A DNA stretch of 64,000 nt from JAUIET01 sp045106985 (GCA_045106985.1 JBGCFQ010000004.1:1-64000), one strand, 5' to 3'. Shown: positions 7,644 to 17,135, numbered from the stretch's first letter. A program made the numbers and translations. Notes: a model not told the origin generated them from the letters alone.

Positions 7644-8591
7644 ATGACTAAGGAACTATCAGATAGCGGCATATTGTTAGAGTCGGGGACAAACGAGTTC
7701 GAAGTATTAATCTTCAATATCGGAGATCAGTCGTTCGGGGTTAATGTTGCCAAGATTCGAGAGCTCATAATGCCAACCGAGGTAACTGCCTGCCCTGGCC
7801 AGCCGGCAGCCATGCTAGGAATGATAAGTCTGCGTGGCAAGGCCGTGACACTGATTAACCTACATGAGTTTTTTTCTGTAGAGAGTAAGAACACCAATGA
7901 GCAGCGACAGTGCATCATAGTCACCGAATTTTCACGATCGCAATCGGCGTTCCTGGCCGATAGTGTTGAGCAAATCATTCGAGCCAGCTGGAGTCAAATA
8001 CAACCGGTACCCGAGCTCGGCACTAACACTACAGCGCAAGCTACCGGCATCCTCCACATCGACCAACGTCTAATTCCAATGATCGATTTCGAATCCATTT
8101 ATTCGCAGCTCTTTCACAATGAGAAAAAGCACGTAGTTGTTCAAGGTACCGAGTATCAGATTGATCGCTCAGCGCATAAGATATACATGGCCGAAGACAG
8201 CGTCGCGATACGCGCCATGATCGAAAATACCATGATGGACAGCGGCTATACCAACCTGAGCACTTTCTCGAACGGTCAAGATTGTTGGAATCAGCTGCAA
8301 AGTGATATAGACAACGACAGTTTACCGGCTGTTGTAATCACCGATATTGAAATGCCTCTGATGGACGGATTAGCCCTAACTCGAAACATCAAAGACGGAA
8401 ATGAAACAAAACACATTCCAGTAATATTGTTCAGCTCGCTAGTCTCAGAGGACAACCACAAGAAGGGCGAACAGGTGGGTGCTAATGAGCAACTCTCCAA
8501 ACCGATGATCGTTGAAGTGGTGGAATACACCGATAAGTGGATTTCGCTGTCTGCCGCACAGGCCTCTGTTAGAGCAGAAAATGCTGCCTAG
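7644..8591 (+). CDS. cheV: CheV, CheW-receiver chemotaxis coupling protein
   Basis: A 315-residue fusion of a CheW-like coupling domain (about 18-165, with GMISLRGKAVTLINL) and a response-regulator receiver domain (about 178-305). Receiver residues are visible: acidic pair E184/D185, phospho-acceptor D234 in VVITDIEMPLMDG, and conserved K286. CheV links receptors to CheA and adapts the coupling through phosphorylation. It is transcribed opposite to its neighbours, converging on the gene at 8911. Confidence 0.95.
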   Translation: MTKELSDSGILLESGTNEFEVLIFNIGDQSFGVNVAKIRELIMPTEVTACPGQPAAMLGMISLRGKAVTLINLHEFFSVESKNTNEQRQCIIVTEFSRSQSAFLADSVEQIIRASWSQIQPVPELGTNTTAQATGILHIDQRLIPMIDFESIYSQLFHNEKKHVVVQGTEYQIDRSAHKIYMAEDSVAIRAMIENTMMDSGYTNLSTFSNGQDCWNQLQSDIDNDSLPAVVITDIEMPLMDGLALTRNIKDGNETKHIPVILFSSLVSEDNHKKGEQVGANEQLSKPMIVEVVEYTDKWISLSAAQASVRAENAA

Positions 8592-8788
8592 CAACCGATG
8601 GGATGGCTACTTATTTAGTCAGCCATCGTCATCTAAGCACTATCGAACAGAAGTAGGTTTGCGAATAGAAGTAGGCATGCTGCGACTAATTAGTATTCTG
8701 GCAGAACAGAACAGGCCTGATATCGATCAGCCGCTTGATTCAATCTAGGGAGCCTCTGAACTTATTACGACTTGAAACTTTGAATGGC

Positions 8789-8852
8789 ATGCCATCAGCA
8801 CACGCCTACTGCGTATTGCTGATGGCATCAGGCTGGCTTTCAATCAGCCAGC
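8789..8852. terminator. paired stem-loops between convergent genes, probable bidirectional terminator
   Basis: ATGCCATCAGCA (8789-8800) and TGCTGATGGCAT (8817-8828) form a perfect 12-bp stem. Directly after it, GCTGGCT (8832-8838) and AGCCAGC (8846-8852) form a 7-bp stem. Neither is followed by a long T run. They lie in the 319-base spacer between cheV (plus) and the 8911 gene (minus), which holds nothing else I can support. Confidence 0.5.
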
Positions 8853-8910
8853 ATTTCTAATTGCCGGTTGCGCTTCGCACAACCCTAGCGACGGAAAAAT
8901 ACACCAGCGC

Positions 8911-9384
8911 TTAGGCCGCTATAAGGTAGATCATCTCTCCGGGACCATAGCCAGGAATATCAACAGTGAATGCATAGCGGCTGGGGTCTTCCATGGCCGC
9001 CACCAAAGTGCCTGTGTCTTGGTCAGGACCCAGCGTTTTGTCCAACTTTAGATGAGCGCTATCGTCCGACAACATAAGTTTGGAGCATATGTTCATCAAC
9101 TCATAGAAATTGCTCTGAAATGTTTCGCTCAGTTCATCTCCGCCGATGATTTCTTCAGCTACATCGGCTGGCACCATCGAGAAAGCCGCACCAGCTCTTG
9201 CCACAAGTGCGAGATCGCAAATGCACATTGCAACAATTTTTTCATCGGCGTCTATGTAAGTTGCAACATAAGGCTTAGGCACCTCATGGTAATCAGCATC
9301 GTTAACGGCCAGGTCGTCACCAAACAACATCTCTAACAATGTTTTTACTGACTTGGCATTTGGCTCTACATATTGGTGGCTCAT
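8911..9384 (-). CDS. unknown protein of the chemotaxis locus, possibly CheX/CheC-like
   Basis: A 157-residue acidic protein with no signal peptide or membrane segment. I do not recognise it firmly. It has an alternating strand/helix pattern: strands PYVATYIDADEKIVAMCICD and AFTVDIPGYGPGEMIYLI, and a long central helix EIIGGDELSETFQSNFYELMNICSKL. The E-x-x-N-I-x-S pattern in the helix is reminiscent of the CheC/CheX/FliY fold, whose members dephosphorylate CheY-P, but the similarity is weak. It starts 69 bases after the CheY-like gene on the same strand, which fits a partner or phosphatase role. No cheZ is present in this locus. The function remains a guess. Confidence 0.75.
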   Translation of the reverse strand: MSHQYVEPNAKSVKTLLEMLFGDDLAVNDADYHEVPKPYVATYIDADEKIVAMCICDLALVARAGAAFSMVPADVAEEIIGGDELSETFQSNFYELMNICSKLMLSDDSAHLKLDKTLGPDQDTGTLVAAMEDPSRYAFTVDIPGYGPGEMIYLIAA

Positions 9385-9453
9385 AATAAGTCCTTGAATC
9401 CTATTCTTTTGTGATTGATTTGATTTCTTTCTATTAAGCCGCGCATAAGCGGC

Positions 9454-9822
9454 TTAGGAAAGAGAGTCCAGTGCGCGTTCAATACTGTCGGCCGTAAACG
9501 GCTTGGCTATCAAAAAATTGGCACCGGCGTCAGTAGCTGCCTGGCGCATTTCGCGGGTTGATTCCGTGGTTATGAAGCCAAAGTTTGTCTTGATTTCCTT
9601 TTCGTTCAGAGCATGCAGCAATTCAATGCCCGTCATATTCGGCATATTCCAGTCGGCTAGTATCAGGTCTGGAATGTTGGCCATATCGCCCGTGATTTTG
9701 TCGTACGCTATTTGACCGTCCTCCGCCTGGGTAATTTGCTTACCACTATGGCCGGCTTGGCGCAGGGCACGCACAACCATCATTCGCATTGCTGCGCTAT
9801 CGTCTACTACAAAGATGTTCAT
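9454..9822 (-). CDS. cheY: CheY-like single-domain response regulator
   Basis: A stand-alone receiver of 122 residues. It has acidic residues D7/D8, phospho-acceptor D57 in LILADWNMPNMTG, the Thr switch in FITTES (T85/T86) and K107 in AKPF. It is the likely phosphoryl acceptor of the CheA at 17930-20041. There is no output domain, so the target is a motor protein or another partner. It is probably cotranscribed with the unknown protein at 8911 and diverges from the HDOD gene across 200 bases. Confidence 0.93.
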   Translation of the reverse strand: MNIFVVDDSAAMRMMVVRALRQAGHSGKQITQAEDGQIAYDKITGDMANIPDLILADWNMPNMTGIELLHALNEKEIKTNFGFITTESTREMRQAATDAGANFLIAKPFTADSIERALDSLS

Positions 9823-10024
9823 TTCACTACCTCATCATATCTACCAAATATTCGGGCAAGAGCGTGCTTTTAAAATGCGCTATTCTCATCCTGACATGAG
9901 TATTTATCGGCGCAACAGCTTATTTCTTTAGCGTCTTTTTTGGACTGGATAAAGTGCTATTTTTTGCCTTATTAGATACAGTAGACTAAGATTTAGAATA
10001 TGCGCACTAACGATTTACATTGTG

Positions 10025-10870
10025 ATGACGGCAGCTGAGCTCGCCTTGAGCGCCAATAAATTGGCGTCTTTTCCTGACATCGTCTTTCGAGTGAATGACG
10101 CGGTCGCCGATGGCAGCAGCAACGCCAAGGACATAGGCTCAATCATCGCCCTTGATCCGTCCCTAACGGCTTCGTTGCTGCGTGTAGCTAACAGCGCGCT
10201 GTACAAGCGAGCTAACTCGGTCGATAGCATAGAATCGGCGGTCGCCATGGTGGGGGTCACAGAAATCCGCAATCTGGTGTTTGCAGTGTCAGCGGGCAAC
10301 ACCTTCCAGGCCATCCCTAATGACATCATTTCGATGGAGTCATTTTGGAAGCACAGCTTGTATTGTGCCGCTGCCGCACAGCACTTAGGTAACCTACTTC
10401 CTAACTCAAATGCACAATCGCTATTCACTGTTGGCCTGCTTCATGATTTGGGCCATCTATTGATGTTCAACCAGTGTCCAGAGCTTTCAAAGCAATCAAT
10501 CGAACACTCGCTGAACGAAAATGATGGCTTAACACCCTACGTGTCCGAGAGAGAGATATTCGGTTTCGATCATATGACGGTGGGCGCTGAGTTGGCAAAA
10601 CATTGGAACTTTCCGCAGCCCCTGCAAGAAGGAATACTCAATCACCATCTTCCATTTGACGCCGAGCGAATAAGCGATAATTCAGTGATAATTCACGTGG
10701 CCAACAGCGTCGCTGTGCTAGCTGAGCTTGAAAGCGACAACCTCGCAGAAGCAGCAAGTATAGACCCACGCGCATTGCGCCATCTAAAACTAGAGCCTGA
10801 GGCTCTCTACGACGCTATACAGGCAACCCACGAAGCTGTTCCTGAATTGCTTAGTTTGTTCTCACTGTAG
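10025..10870 (+). CDS. HDOD domain protein
   Basis: A 281-residue protein made almost entirely of an HDOD domain, a relative of HD phosphohydrolases used as a signalling output module. It shows ALDPSLTASLLRVANSALY near the N-terminus and the degenerate HD site LLHDLGHLL in the middle. The start is the ATG at 10025; a GTG directly before it (10022) is also possible. HDOD proteins in chemosensory clusters often work with receiver domains, and here the neighbour is CheY-like. It is transcribed toward cheB, with a 95-base convergent gap. Confidence 0.88.
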   Translation: MTAAELALSANKLASFPDIVFRVNDAVADGSSNAKDIGSIIALDPSLTASLLRVANSALYKRANSVDSIESAVAMVGVTEIRNLVFAVSAGNTFQAIPNDIISMESFWKHSLYCAAAAQHLGNLLPNSNAQSLFTVGLLHDLGHLLMFNQCPELSKQSIEHSLNENDGLTPYVSEREIFGFDHMTVGAELAKHWNFPQPLQEGILNHHLPFDAERISDNSVIIHVANSVAVLAELESDNLAEAASIDPRALRHLKLEPEALYDAIQATHEAVPELLSLFSL

Positions 10871-10965
10871 AAATTTATAACACGGTAACTATATGGCCTA
10901 CCTTTTGCGGCGCTGGTCAATAATGGGTTTTCATCTCTGCGAATTGAAGAGAATCTCTCTTTAGC

Positions 10966-12030
10966 TTACTTCGCTGAGGAAATGGCAGTAACTTTTTTGG
11001 CAATGTCGTTCAACGGCAACTCAGTATCAACCCCGCCTTCTTCGACCGCCGCACGTGGCATTCCCCAAACAACACAGGTCTGCTCATCCTGAGCCACTGT
11101 TTGTGCGCCGCAGGAGTGCATAAGCTGCAAGCCCTTTGCTCCGTCGCGGCCCATGCCGCTAAGAATCACGCCCACTGCTTTGCTGCCTGCCTGCTCAGCG
11201 ACCGAATCGAATAACACGTCTACTGAAGGCCGGTGCCGATTAACCCGCGCTCCCTTGTGTACATGGCAAACATATCTACTGGCTTTCTTCAAAATTTCAA
11301 GGTGGCGCCCACCCGGTGCTATGTAGGCGTGGCCATCATAGATCACTTGCCCGTCCTCAGCTTCACACACCTTTAGTCTTGTGCATCGATCCAATCTCTC
11401 GGCGAATGAGCGACTGAATTCTGGAGGAATATGTTGAGCAATAACTATTCCAGGGCTGTCAGGTGGCAAGCGCATTAGCACTTCTTTGATCGCCTCTGTG
11501 CCACCGGTTGACGCACCAATGGCAATCACGCACTCACTGATTTTCTTAACGCTCGTTTTCTTAACGGCTTCTTCATTCAAAGTGTTGGCTGTATCAATAT
11601 GGCTGGCGATACCAGACAATAAGTGTACCGGAACACGGGCGGCCATTCTTACTTTGGTTCTAATTTCATCAGCGCAATCCTCCATCGACTGCGTAATGTC
11701 CACCTTCGGCTTCCCCACGAAATCAACAGCGCCAAGGTCCAGTGCTCGCATAGCCACCTCAGCGCCTTTTTGAGTCAACGAAGATATCATTACTACAGGC
11801 ATGGGCCGAAGACGCATGATGTTTTTTAGAAAAGTCAATCCGTCCATTTTTGGCATTTCAACATCAAGCGTGAGCACATCAGGGTTCAGTAGCTTTATCT
11901 TATCGCGAGCTACATAAGCATCCTGTGCAGTGCCAACTACTTCGATCTCAGGGTCAGCATTTAACACCTCTGTTAGGAGTTTCCTCATCAAGGCCGAATC
12001 ATCAACGACTAATGCTCTTATAGCACCCAT
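10966..12030 (-). CDS. cheB: CheB, chemotaxis protein-glutamate methylesterase
   Basis: A 354-residue adaptation enzyme that removes receptor methyl groups and deamidates glutamines. The receiver domain (1-125) has D10/D11, phospho-acceptor D56 in LTLDVEMPKMDG and K108. The catalytic domain (about 165-350) shows the triad Ser174 (IGASTGG), His200 (IAQH) and Asp296 (GMGRDGA). It is last in the cheA-to-cheB operon, 52 bases after cheD. Confidence 0.97.
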   Translation of the reverse strand: MGAIRALVVDDSALMRKLLTEVLNADPEIEVVGTAQDAYVARDKIKLLNPDVLTLDVEMPKMDGLTFLKNIMRLRPMPVVMISSLTQKGAEVAMRALDLGAVDFVGKPKVDITQSMEDCADEIRTKVRMAARVPVHLLSGIASHIDTANTLNEEAVKKTSVKKISECVIAIGASTGGTEAIKEVLMRLPPDSPGIVIAQHIPPEFSRSFAERLDRCTRLKVCEAEDGQVIYDGHAYIAPGGRHLEILKKASRYVCHVHKGARVNRHRPSVDVLFDSVAEQAGSKAVGVILSGMGRDGAKGLQLMHSCGAQTVAQDEQTCVVWGMPRAAVEEGGVDTELPLNDIAKKVTAISSAK

Positions 12031-12082
12031 TAGATATTATCCACAGTGATCAACCTAGATCGCACCAATATACTGAGTTTTC

Positions 12083-12718
12083 TCACCTGACTGGCCTCTC
12101 TATGGATCTGCGATAGCTATGTTCCTGCTCGTTCAGCAATTTCACTGGCAGCGTACGCAGCTTTCTCACCATCACTCGCCCGTCCTTAGGAGAGTAGGCT
12201 ATTTTTCTGGGATAGATTCCACCAAGATCTTCAGCAAGCAAGCTAAACCCGGATTGATAAATAAAGCGGCGTACAAAGTCAATATTCCTATTTCCAACAT
12301 TACTCTGCGGCATGTCCAAAACGCTACCGCCGCCGAATAGTTTGAACTCCAATCGATCTTTATGAGCGCCCAGTTTTAGCAGCGCCTCAATCATTACTTC
12401 CATGGCTTCAAGACCAAATCGAGTAACCAAACCGGCGTTGGCGCGCGAGCTATTTGATCTGGTGCTTTCGCCAGGCAACATGAAATGGTTCATACCGCCA
12501 ACGCCGGTAACTGGGTCACGAACACAGGCCGACACACAAGAGCCCAGCACTGTCGTGATCTTATCGCCAGCAGTAACGTAGTATTCTCCGGGGAGAATTC
12601 GAGCAATATAGATCTTCGCCTTTTCATCCCAAGTTCTGGAAATATGCTCGAAACCCGGCAATGCAAGCGATGAACTAATCGCGCTCGCGGGCAAGTCAGC
12701 TCTGGCATGCTCATACAT
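12083..12718 (-). CDS. cheD: CheD, receptor glutamine deamidase
   Basis: A 211-residue protein. The catalytic Cys61 in VLGSC and His78 in GGMNHFM are 17 residues apart, as in Thermotoga CheD, and T55 fills the third triad position. CheD deamidates receptor glutamines and can interact with CheC-type phosphatases. Its presence fits the idea that the 8911 protein may be such a partner. Its start codon shares a base with the stop of cheR, indicating translational coupling. Confidence 0.96.
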   Translation of the reverse strand: MYEHARADLPASAISSSLALPGFEHISRTWDEKAKIYIARILPGEYYVTAGDKITTVLGSCVSACVRDPVTGVGGMNHFMLPGESTRSNSSRANAGLVTRFGLEAMEVMIEALLKLGAHKDRLEFKLFGGGSVLDMPQSNVGNRNIDFVRRFIYQSGFSLLAEDLGGIYPRKIAYSPKDGRVMVRKLRTLPVKLLNEQEHSYRRSIERPVR

Positions 12719-13572
12719 TAACCATTTTTCCTGTAAATGGTTTTTCCAATCAGTGAGAACCTATTTGTTACATTCAGCAGGCTTTCGGAATGACCAATGA
12801 TCAGAAAGCCGCCATCAACGAGCAGGTTTGCGTAGCGATCGATAAGTTTGCGCTGCGTTGGCTTATCAAAATAGATAATTACATTACGACAAAATATAAC
12901 GTCGAATTCGCCTTGCATTGGCCACGCGCCCATCAGGTTCAGCTGCTTAAAGGTGATGAGTTCCTTGAGCTTGCTATGGATTTCCGTTTTTTTCTGTCCA
13001 GTGGAGCCCACTTCCCTGAACCAGCGCTTACGCTGCTCAGGAGGAACCTTTTGTAAGACTTGATCTGAATATTGGCCTTTCTTGCAAGTGGCCAATACGC
13101 TGGTATCAAGATCGGTAGCTAATATCTTCGCATCCCACTCTGACAATTTTGGCATCGACTCTCTTAGCATCATCGCTATCGAATATGGCTCTTCGCCAGT
13201 CGAACAACCTGCAGACCAAATACGTAGGCGCTTTTGGCTGGCCATTTTTTGTGTTTCGATTTCAGGAAGTATGTGTTCTTCCAGATAGTCGAAGTGATGC
13301 CTCTCCCGAAAAAAGGAGGTGAGATTAGTCGTAACCGCATTGGAAAATATTTCCAGTTCGCTCTCATTACCTGACTCAAGGTAATTGATATAGTCTCTGA
13401 AATTATCGATGCCAAGCTCTGCCAGCCGACCGCCTAAACGCCGGGAGATAAGCTGACTCTTTGAGTCGTTCATACTGATGCCAGTAATCTTCTGAATCAG
13501 CACACGAATTTCATTAAATTCCTGAGCGCTAAGTTTACTTTCCGGTAAAGCGTGAGACCGTTGAACGCTCAT
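12718..13572 (-). CDS. cheR: CheR, chemotaxis protein methyltransferase
   Basis: A 284-residue SAM-dependent enzyme that methylates receptor glutamates. An N-terminal helical domain (about 15-85) is followed by the Rossmann domain with WSAGCSTGEEPYSIAM (119-134) and FDVIFCRNVIIYF. Both receptors in this locus end in xWxxF, the docking site for CheR, so direct tethering is likely. Its start lies one base after the STAS gene's stop. Confidence 0.97.
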   Translation of the reverse strand: MSVQRSHALPESKLSAQEFNEIRVLIQKITGISMNDSKSQLISRRLGGRLAELGIDNFRDYINYLESGNESELEIFSNAVTTNLTSFFRERHHFDYLEEHILPEIETQKMASQKRLRIWSAGCSTGEEPYSIAMMLRESMPKLSEWDAKILATDLDTSVLATCKKGQYSDQVLQKVPPEQRKRWFREVGSTGQKKTEIHSKLKELITFKQLNLMGAWPMQGEFDVIFCRNVIIYFDKPTQRKLIDRYANLLVDGGFLIIGHSESLLNVTNRFSLIGKTIYRKNG

Positions 13573-14085
13573 TTAAAACACCGGGCACAAGCTATCAGGC
13601 TCTTCTTCGGCTTCAATAAATTGACTGGCGTCAATTCCCAAGTGCTTATCGAGATCAAGCAAGGCGACCTGCTGTGCAAAGTCATTACTTATACCTTGCC
13701 ACGCTACGTCGCGCGACTGACTCTTGAGCATTTGCACAAAGGCGGTAATCAATTGTATCGAGGCGATGTCGACCGACACTAAGCCTTCAACGTCAATCGT
13801 TACTTCACCCTCTGTGCTAGAATGATTCGACAAAGCGGATTGCAAACTTCCAATGTTGGCGAACGCCAGCGCCTTTTCCAGCACTACTGCTGTGGACTGT
13901 AACACCGGCTGAGCTTCCGCTTCGCTTTTCACGCTCTTTTTCTTGCCTGAACTTTTCGTCGTACTCTTCGGCTTATTCTTCACCGATGTGCGCTTCTTGC
14001 TGGTGCTAGCCGCTTTCGCGCTAGCACTCTTGACAGTGGCCTTCTTAGGAGTCACCTGCTTTTTACTGCTTTTTTCAACGGCCAC
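13573..14085 (-). CDS. STAS domain protein with a lysine/serine-rich N-terminal tail
   Basis: A 170-residue protein from the GTG at 14085, which has AAGGA seven bases upstream. An in-frame GTG at 14160 would overlap the receptor gene and lacks a ribosome site. The first 60 or so residues are almost all Lys, Ser, Thr, Ala and Val with runs such as KKRTSVKNKPK, resembling histone-H1-like tails and presumably disordered. The rest (about 65-155) fits a STAS fold (VTIDVEGLVSVDIASIQLITAFV). The Ser of the canonical phosphorylated DS/DSSG motif may be at SVDIASIQ. It lies between the receptor and cheR in the operon, so it likely acts in the same pathway or its spatial organisation. Confidence 0.8.
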   Translation of the reverse strand: MAVEKSSKKQVTPKKATVKSASAKAASTSKKRTSVKNKPKSTTKSSGKKKSVKSEAEAQPVLQSTAVVLEKALAFANIGSLQSALSNHSSTEGEVTIDVEGLVSVDIASIQLITAFVQMLKSQSRDVAWQGISNDFAQQVALLDLDKHLGIDASQFIEAEEEPDSLCPVF

Positions 14086-14144
14086 TTGTTGGTCCTTGTT
14101 TTGTAGGTTTAAACGCTCAAATGAAAAAACTAATTCACTACTTT

Positions 14145-17135
14145 CTAGAACTCTTCCCACTCTTGATCAGACCCGCCACCAGCCACCTTTGCTGAAGAAC
14201 TGTAACTCGTTTTCGTAGCCGCTGCATGATTGTCCTTAGACCAAGGTCGCTCTTCAGCGCGTCGTTCGACAGCAGTAGAACGATTGCTACTCATGGCAAC
14301 ACTCGCCTGGCCAGAAGGGCTATCAACCGTGAAAAAATCTACCATCTGATTGAGATCATCAGCTTGGCTACCCAGGGACTCGCTCGCCGCTGCCGCTTGC
14401 TCTACCAAGGCAGCATTTTGCTGGGTTAGTTCATCCATTTGGCTTATGGCTTTATTAACCTCTTCAATACCAGTTGACTGCTCCAGGCTGGCAGCCGCAA
14501 TTTCGCCAACGATGTCAGTTACACGGCTAACACCGCTAACAATCTCTTCTAAAGTTTGGCCAGACTCGTTAACGAGTTTGGAACCGTGCTCCACTTTCCG
14601 GCCGCTGTCTTCGATCAAGTCCTTAATTTCCTTGGCCGCTGTAGCGCTTCGACCAGCAAGATTTCGAACCTCGCTCGCCACCACCGCAAAGCCGCGACCT
14701 TGTTCGCCAGCTCTGGCCGCCTCTACTGAGGCATTCAGTGCAAGCAGATTGGTCTGAAAGGCAATCTCGTCAATAACACCAATGATGTCGGAAATTTTCT
14801 TACTGGACGCATTTATTTCTGCCATCGCATTAACCGCTTCGCTAACAACAGCGCCTCCGCGCTCTGCCTGACCGCGCGCCGCTAGAGCTAACTCATTAGC
14901 ATTGCCGGCGTTGTCGGCGTTTTGACGTACTGTGCTGGTCATATGCTCCATACTGCTTGCGGTTTGCTCAAGGCTCGCCGCCTGTTCTTCAGTGCGTTGA
15001 CTAAGGTCGGTATTACCTTGTGATATTTCTCCTGCGCCGGTTTTGACTGATGCCGATGAGATCTGGATATTCCCCACCACATCGGTCAAACGCAGAATCG
15101 TGCTATTAACATCATCCTTCAGTTGATTGAATGAACCTTGGTAGTCTCGATCAATTTTCTCTGTGAGATTACCAACCGCCATTGAGCTCATTACGCGTAA
15201 AGTGTCTTCTACTATCCCGTCAGCAACAGCCACCAACTGGTTCACTCCATCAGACAATGATTCAAAAAAGTCACTTTTTCCCTCTAATGAAATACGTTTA
15301 CTCAGATCGCCTGCCAGCGCGCTGTCCACCACCTGCTGCACTTCTTGCTGAATCGACACTTCCTGTGTTTTGTCTTTCCATTCGATAACCGAGCCCAATC
15401 GCTCACCCTGTTCGTCAACAACTGGGTTAGCAACTAGTTTCATTGTTCGGCCACCCAATACGATCTCATCATAGTGCGCAGCGCTGAGCTGTTCCAGCAG
15501 CAAGCGTTGCTGCGGGGGGCTCTTATGAATAGCATCGATATTTGTGCCCAAAAGATTCGCGGCATCAAAGGACGGAAGATCTTTTCTGAAATCAGACTGA
15601 ACTTGGCTAAACAAATTCGCCGCTGCATTGTTTATATATATGATTTTTAGCTCGTTGTTCGCGATGATTACGTTGCTGTTAACGTTATTCAGTGCTTGCT
15701 TAATGCGGCCATTTTCGGTGAGCAAAATTTTGTCGCTCTTAGCTCTAGTTTCTATTTTCTCTTGCATAACACGTAATGTTTCGAACACACCGGATAGCGG
15801 CTTGCTTGTATCAAAATCGTACTCAGCATCTTCGTCAGAAACAGTCAGAGCGACCTCCCGAAGAATTACAGGGTCAGCGCCTAACTGGCGCATGACTGAA
15901 ACTGCAAGCGAAAGCGCCAATACCAAGCTAAGCAAGGCGCCAATGCCCGCGGCTATTATCGCGCTCCACATCAAGACGCTGGTAGCGCTTAGCGCTTCAG
16001 CTTTATTTATCTCGGCGACTATCGTCCATGACAAACCTTCAATATCCACTGGGCTGAAAGAAGTGAAGGCAGACTCGCCATAACGATTAATCATTGTCGC
16101 TTGACCAACCTCGCCACTAATCAGCGATTCCGATGCGACTTTGCTCGACAGAATTGTATTAGCTTCTTCAAAGCGGGATTGCGAGCGAAAAAGACCGTCG
16201 CTGGAAGCCAGGTAGGTTTCTCCTGTCTCTCCTAGACCGCTGGCTTCTTCCATCATGCTATTGATGCGACCAACAGGCATCTGAAACACAAGTACGCCTT
16301 CCAGATTACCTTCATTGTATATGGGCGACGCTATAAATGATGCAGCTGCCTCATATGATGGTGTATAAGGCTCAAAATCCTCAAGCACGTAGTGTTCACC
16401 CGGACCCATGTTGCGAGCTTTGTTAAACGCACGTGCGAAATTGGTGCCGCTGTAAGGGCCCGTTAGCAAATTGGTGCCGTAATCTATTTCTTTGAATACT
16501 GAGTAGACTATTTCACCGCTTTCGGCGTCTATCAGGAAAATATCATAAAATTCGAAGTCCTTTAAGTAGCTACGAATTACTGGGTGGTAGTACTCGTGGT
16601 GATTGCTATAGCTTGTTCCGTCATTCGCGGAATCCATTGAGCCTTTACTGCCCAAGGGGTTGGAGTTCGCGGCCATGTATTCATATTGCGCAATCGTTGC
16701 CGCTTCACTGGCTGGCAACAGTGGCGACACGTTGATCGATTTATCAAGCGTTTCCTGATAGAGACCGCCAAAATCGTCTCGGTAGAATTGCGAAACGGCG
16801 GCTCTGTATTTTCCGAGCTCATTAGCCGAGAGATTACGCTCCTCCGGTAAGTCTGCAAAACTTGAACGAAAGTCGGCCATTGCCTGAACGATCATTTTAT
16901 TGTTCGAAAATGTCTTAACCTGAGCGCCAATCTGTTGGAAGTAAAGCTCAACCTGTGTTTTCTTCACTTCTCTAACAGTCTGCAGCTGGTTATAGGCCTG
17001 GGTCTCAATCGCCTCGCTGGCCTTAATCATATTGGTTATACTAGCCAATGCTAATGGTATGAGACAGCTTGCCAGCAATGCGACTATCAGCTTGCTTCGT
17101 AAACTTAAATTCATCAGTTTGTTCACCCAGTTCAT
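14145..17135 (-). CDS. membrane methyl-accepting chemotaxis protein (Cache-PAS-HAMP-MA)
   Basis: A receptor of 996 residues. TM1 lies near residues 15-35 and is followed by a large periplasmic sensor (about 35-380) of double-Cache character, ending in WTIVAEINKAEA. TM2 is at about 385-410. Then come a cytoplasmic PAS domain (about 480-600), two HAMP-like repeats (SALAGDLSKRI and SMAVGNLTEKI) and the signalling hairpin with DEIAFQTNLLALNASVEAARAGEQG. The C-terminus is EWEEF, a CheR-tethering pentapeptide, very like the GWEEF end of Pseudomonas McpB/Aer2. The start at 17135 follows AGTAGGTG; an upstream in-frame start (17204) would add a poor N-terminus. The ligand cannot be deduced. Confidence 0.94.
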   Translation of the reverse strand: MNWVNKLMNLSLRSKLIVALLASCLIPLALASITNMIKASEAIETQAYNQLQTVREVKKTQVELYFQQIGAQVKTFSNNKMIVQAMADFRSSFADLPEERNLSANELGKYRAAVSQFYRDDFGGLYQETLDKSINVSPLLPASEAATIAQYEYMAANSNPLGSKGSMDSANDGTSYSNHHEYYHPVIRSYLKDFEFYDIFLIDAESGEIVYSVFKEIDYGTNLLTGPYSGTNFARAFNKARNMGPGEHYVLEDFEPYTPSYEAAASFIASPIYNEGNLEGVLVFQMPVGRINSMMEEASGLGETGETYLASSDGLFRSQSRFEEANTILSSKVASESLISGEVGQATMINRYGESAFTSFSPVDIEGLSWTIVAEINKAEALSATSVLMWSAIIAAGIGALLSLVLALSLAVSVMRQLGADPVILREVALTVSDEDAEYDFDTSKPLSGVFETLRVMQEKIETRAKSDKILLTENGRIKQALNNVNSNVIIANNELKIIYINNAAANLFSQVQSDFRKDLPSFDAANLLGTNIDAIHKSPPQQRLLLEQLSAAHYDEIVLGGRTMKLVANPVVDEQGERLGSVIEWKDKTQEVSIQQEVQQVVDSALAGDLSKRISLEGKSDFFESLSDGVNQLVAVADGIVEDTLRVMSSMAVGNLTEKIDRDYQGSFNQLKDDVNSTILRLTDVVGNIQISSASVKTGAGEISQGNTDLSQRTEEQAASLEQTASSMEHMTSTVRQNADNAGNANELALAARGQAERGGAVVSEAVNAMAEINASSKKISDIIGVIDEIAFQTNLLALNASVEAARAGEQGRGFAVVASEVRNLAGRSATAAKEIKDLIEDSGRKVEHGSKLVNESGQTLEEIVSGVSRVTDIVGEIAAASLEQSTGIEEVNKAISQMDELTQQNAALVEQAAAASESLGSQADDLNQMVDFFTVDSPSGQASVAMSSNRSTAVERRAEERPWSKDNHAAATKTSYSSSAKVAGGGSDQEWEEF

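Noticed and set aside
14086..14160. Upstream GTG start of the STAS protein
   Set aside because: It overlaps the receptor gene end, has no ribosome site, and the GTG at 14085 has a well-spaced AAGGA.
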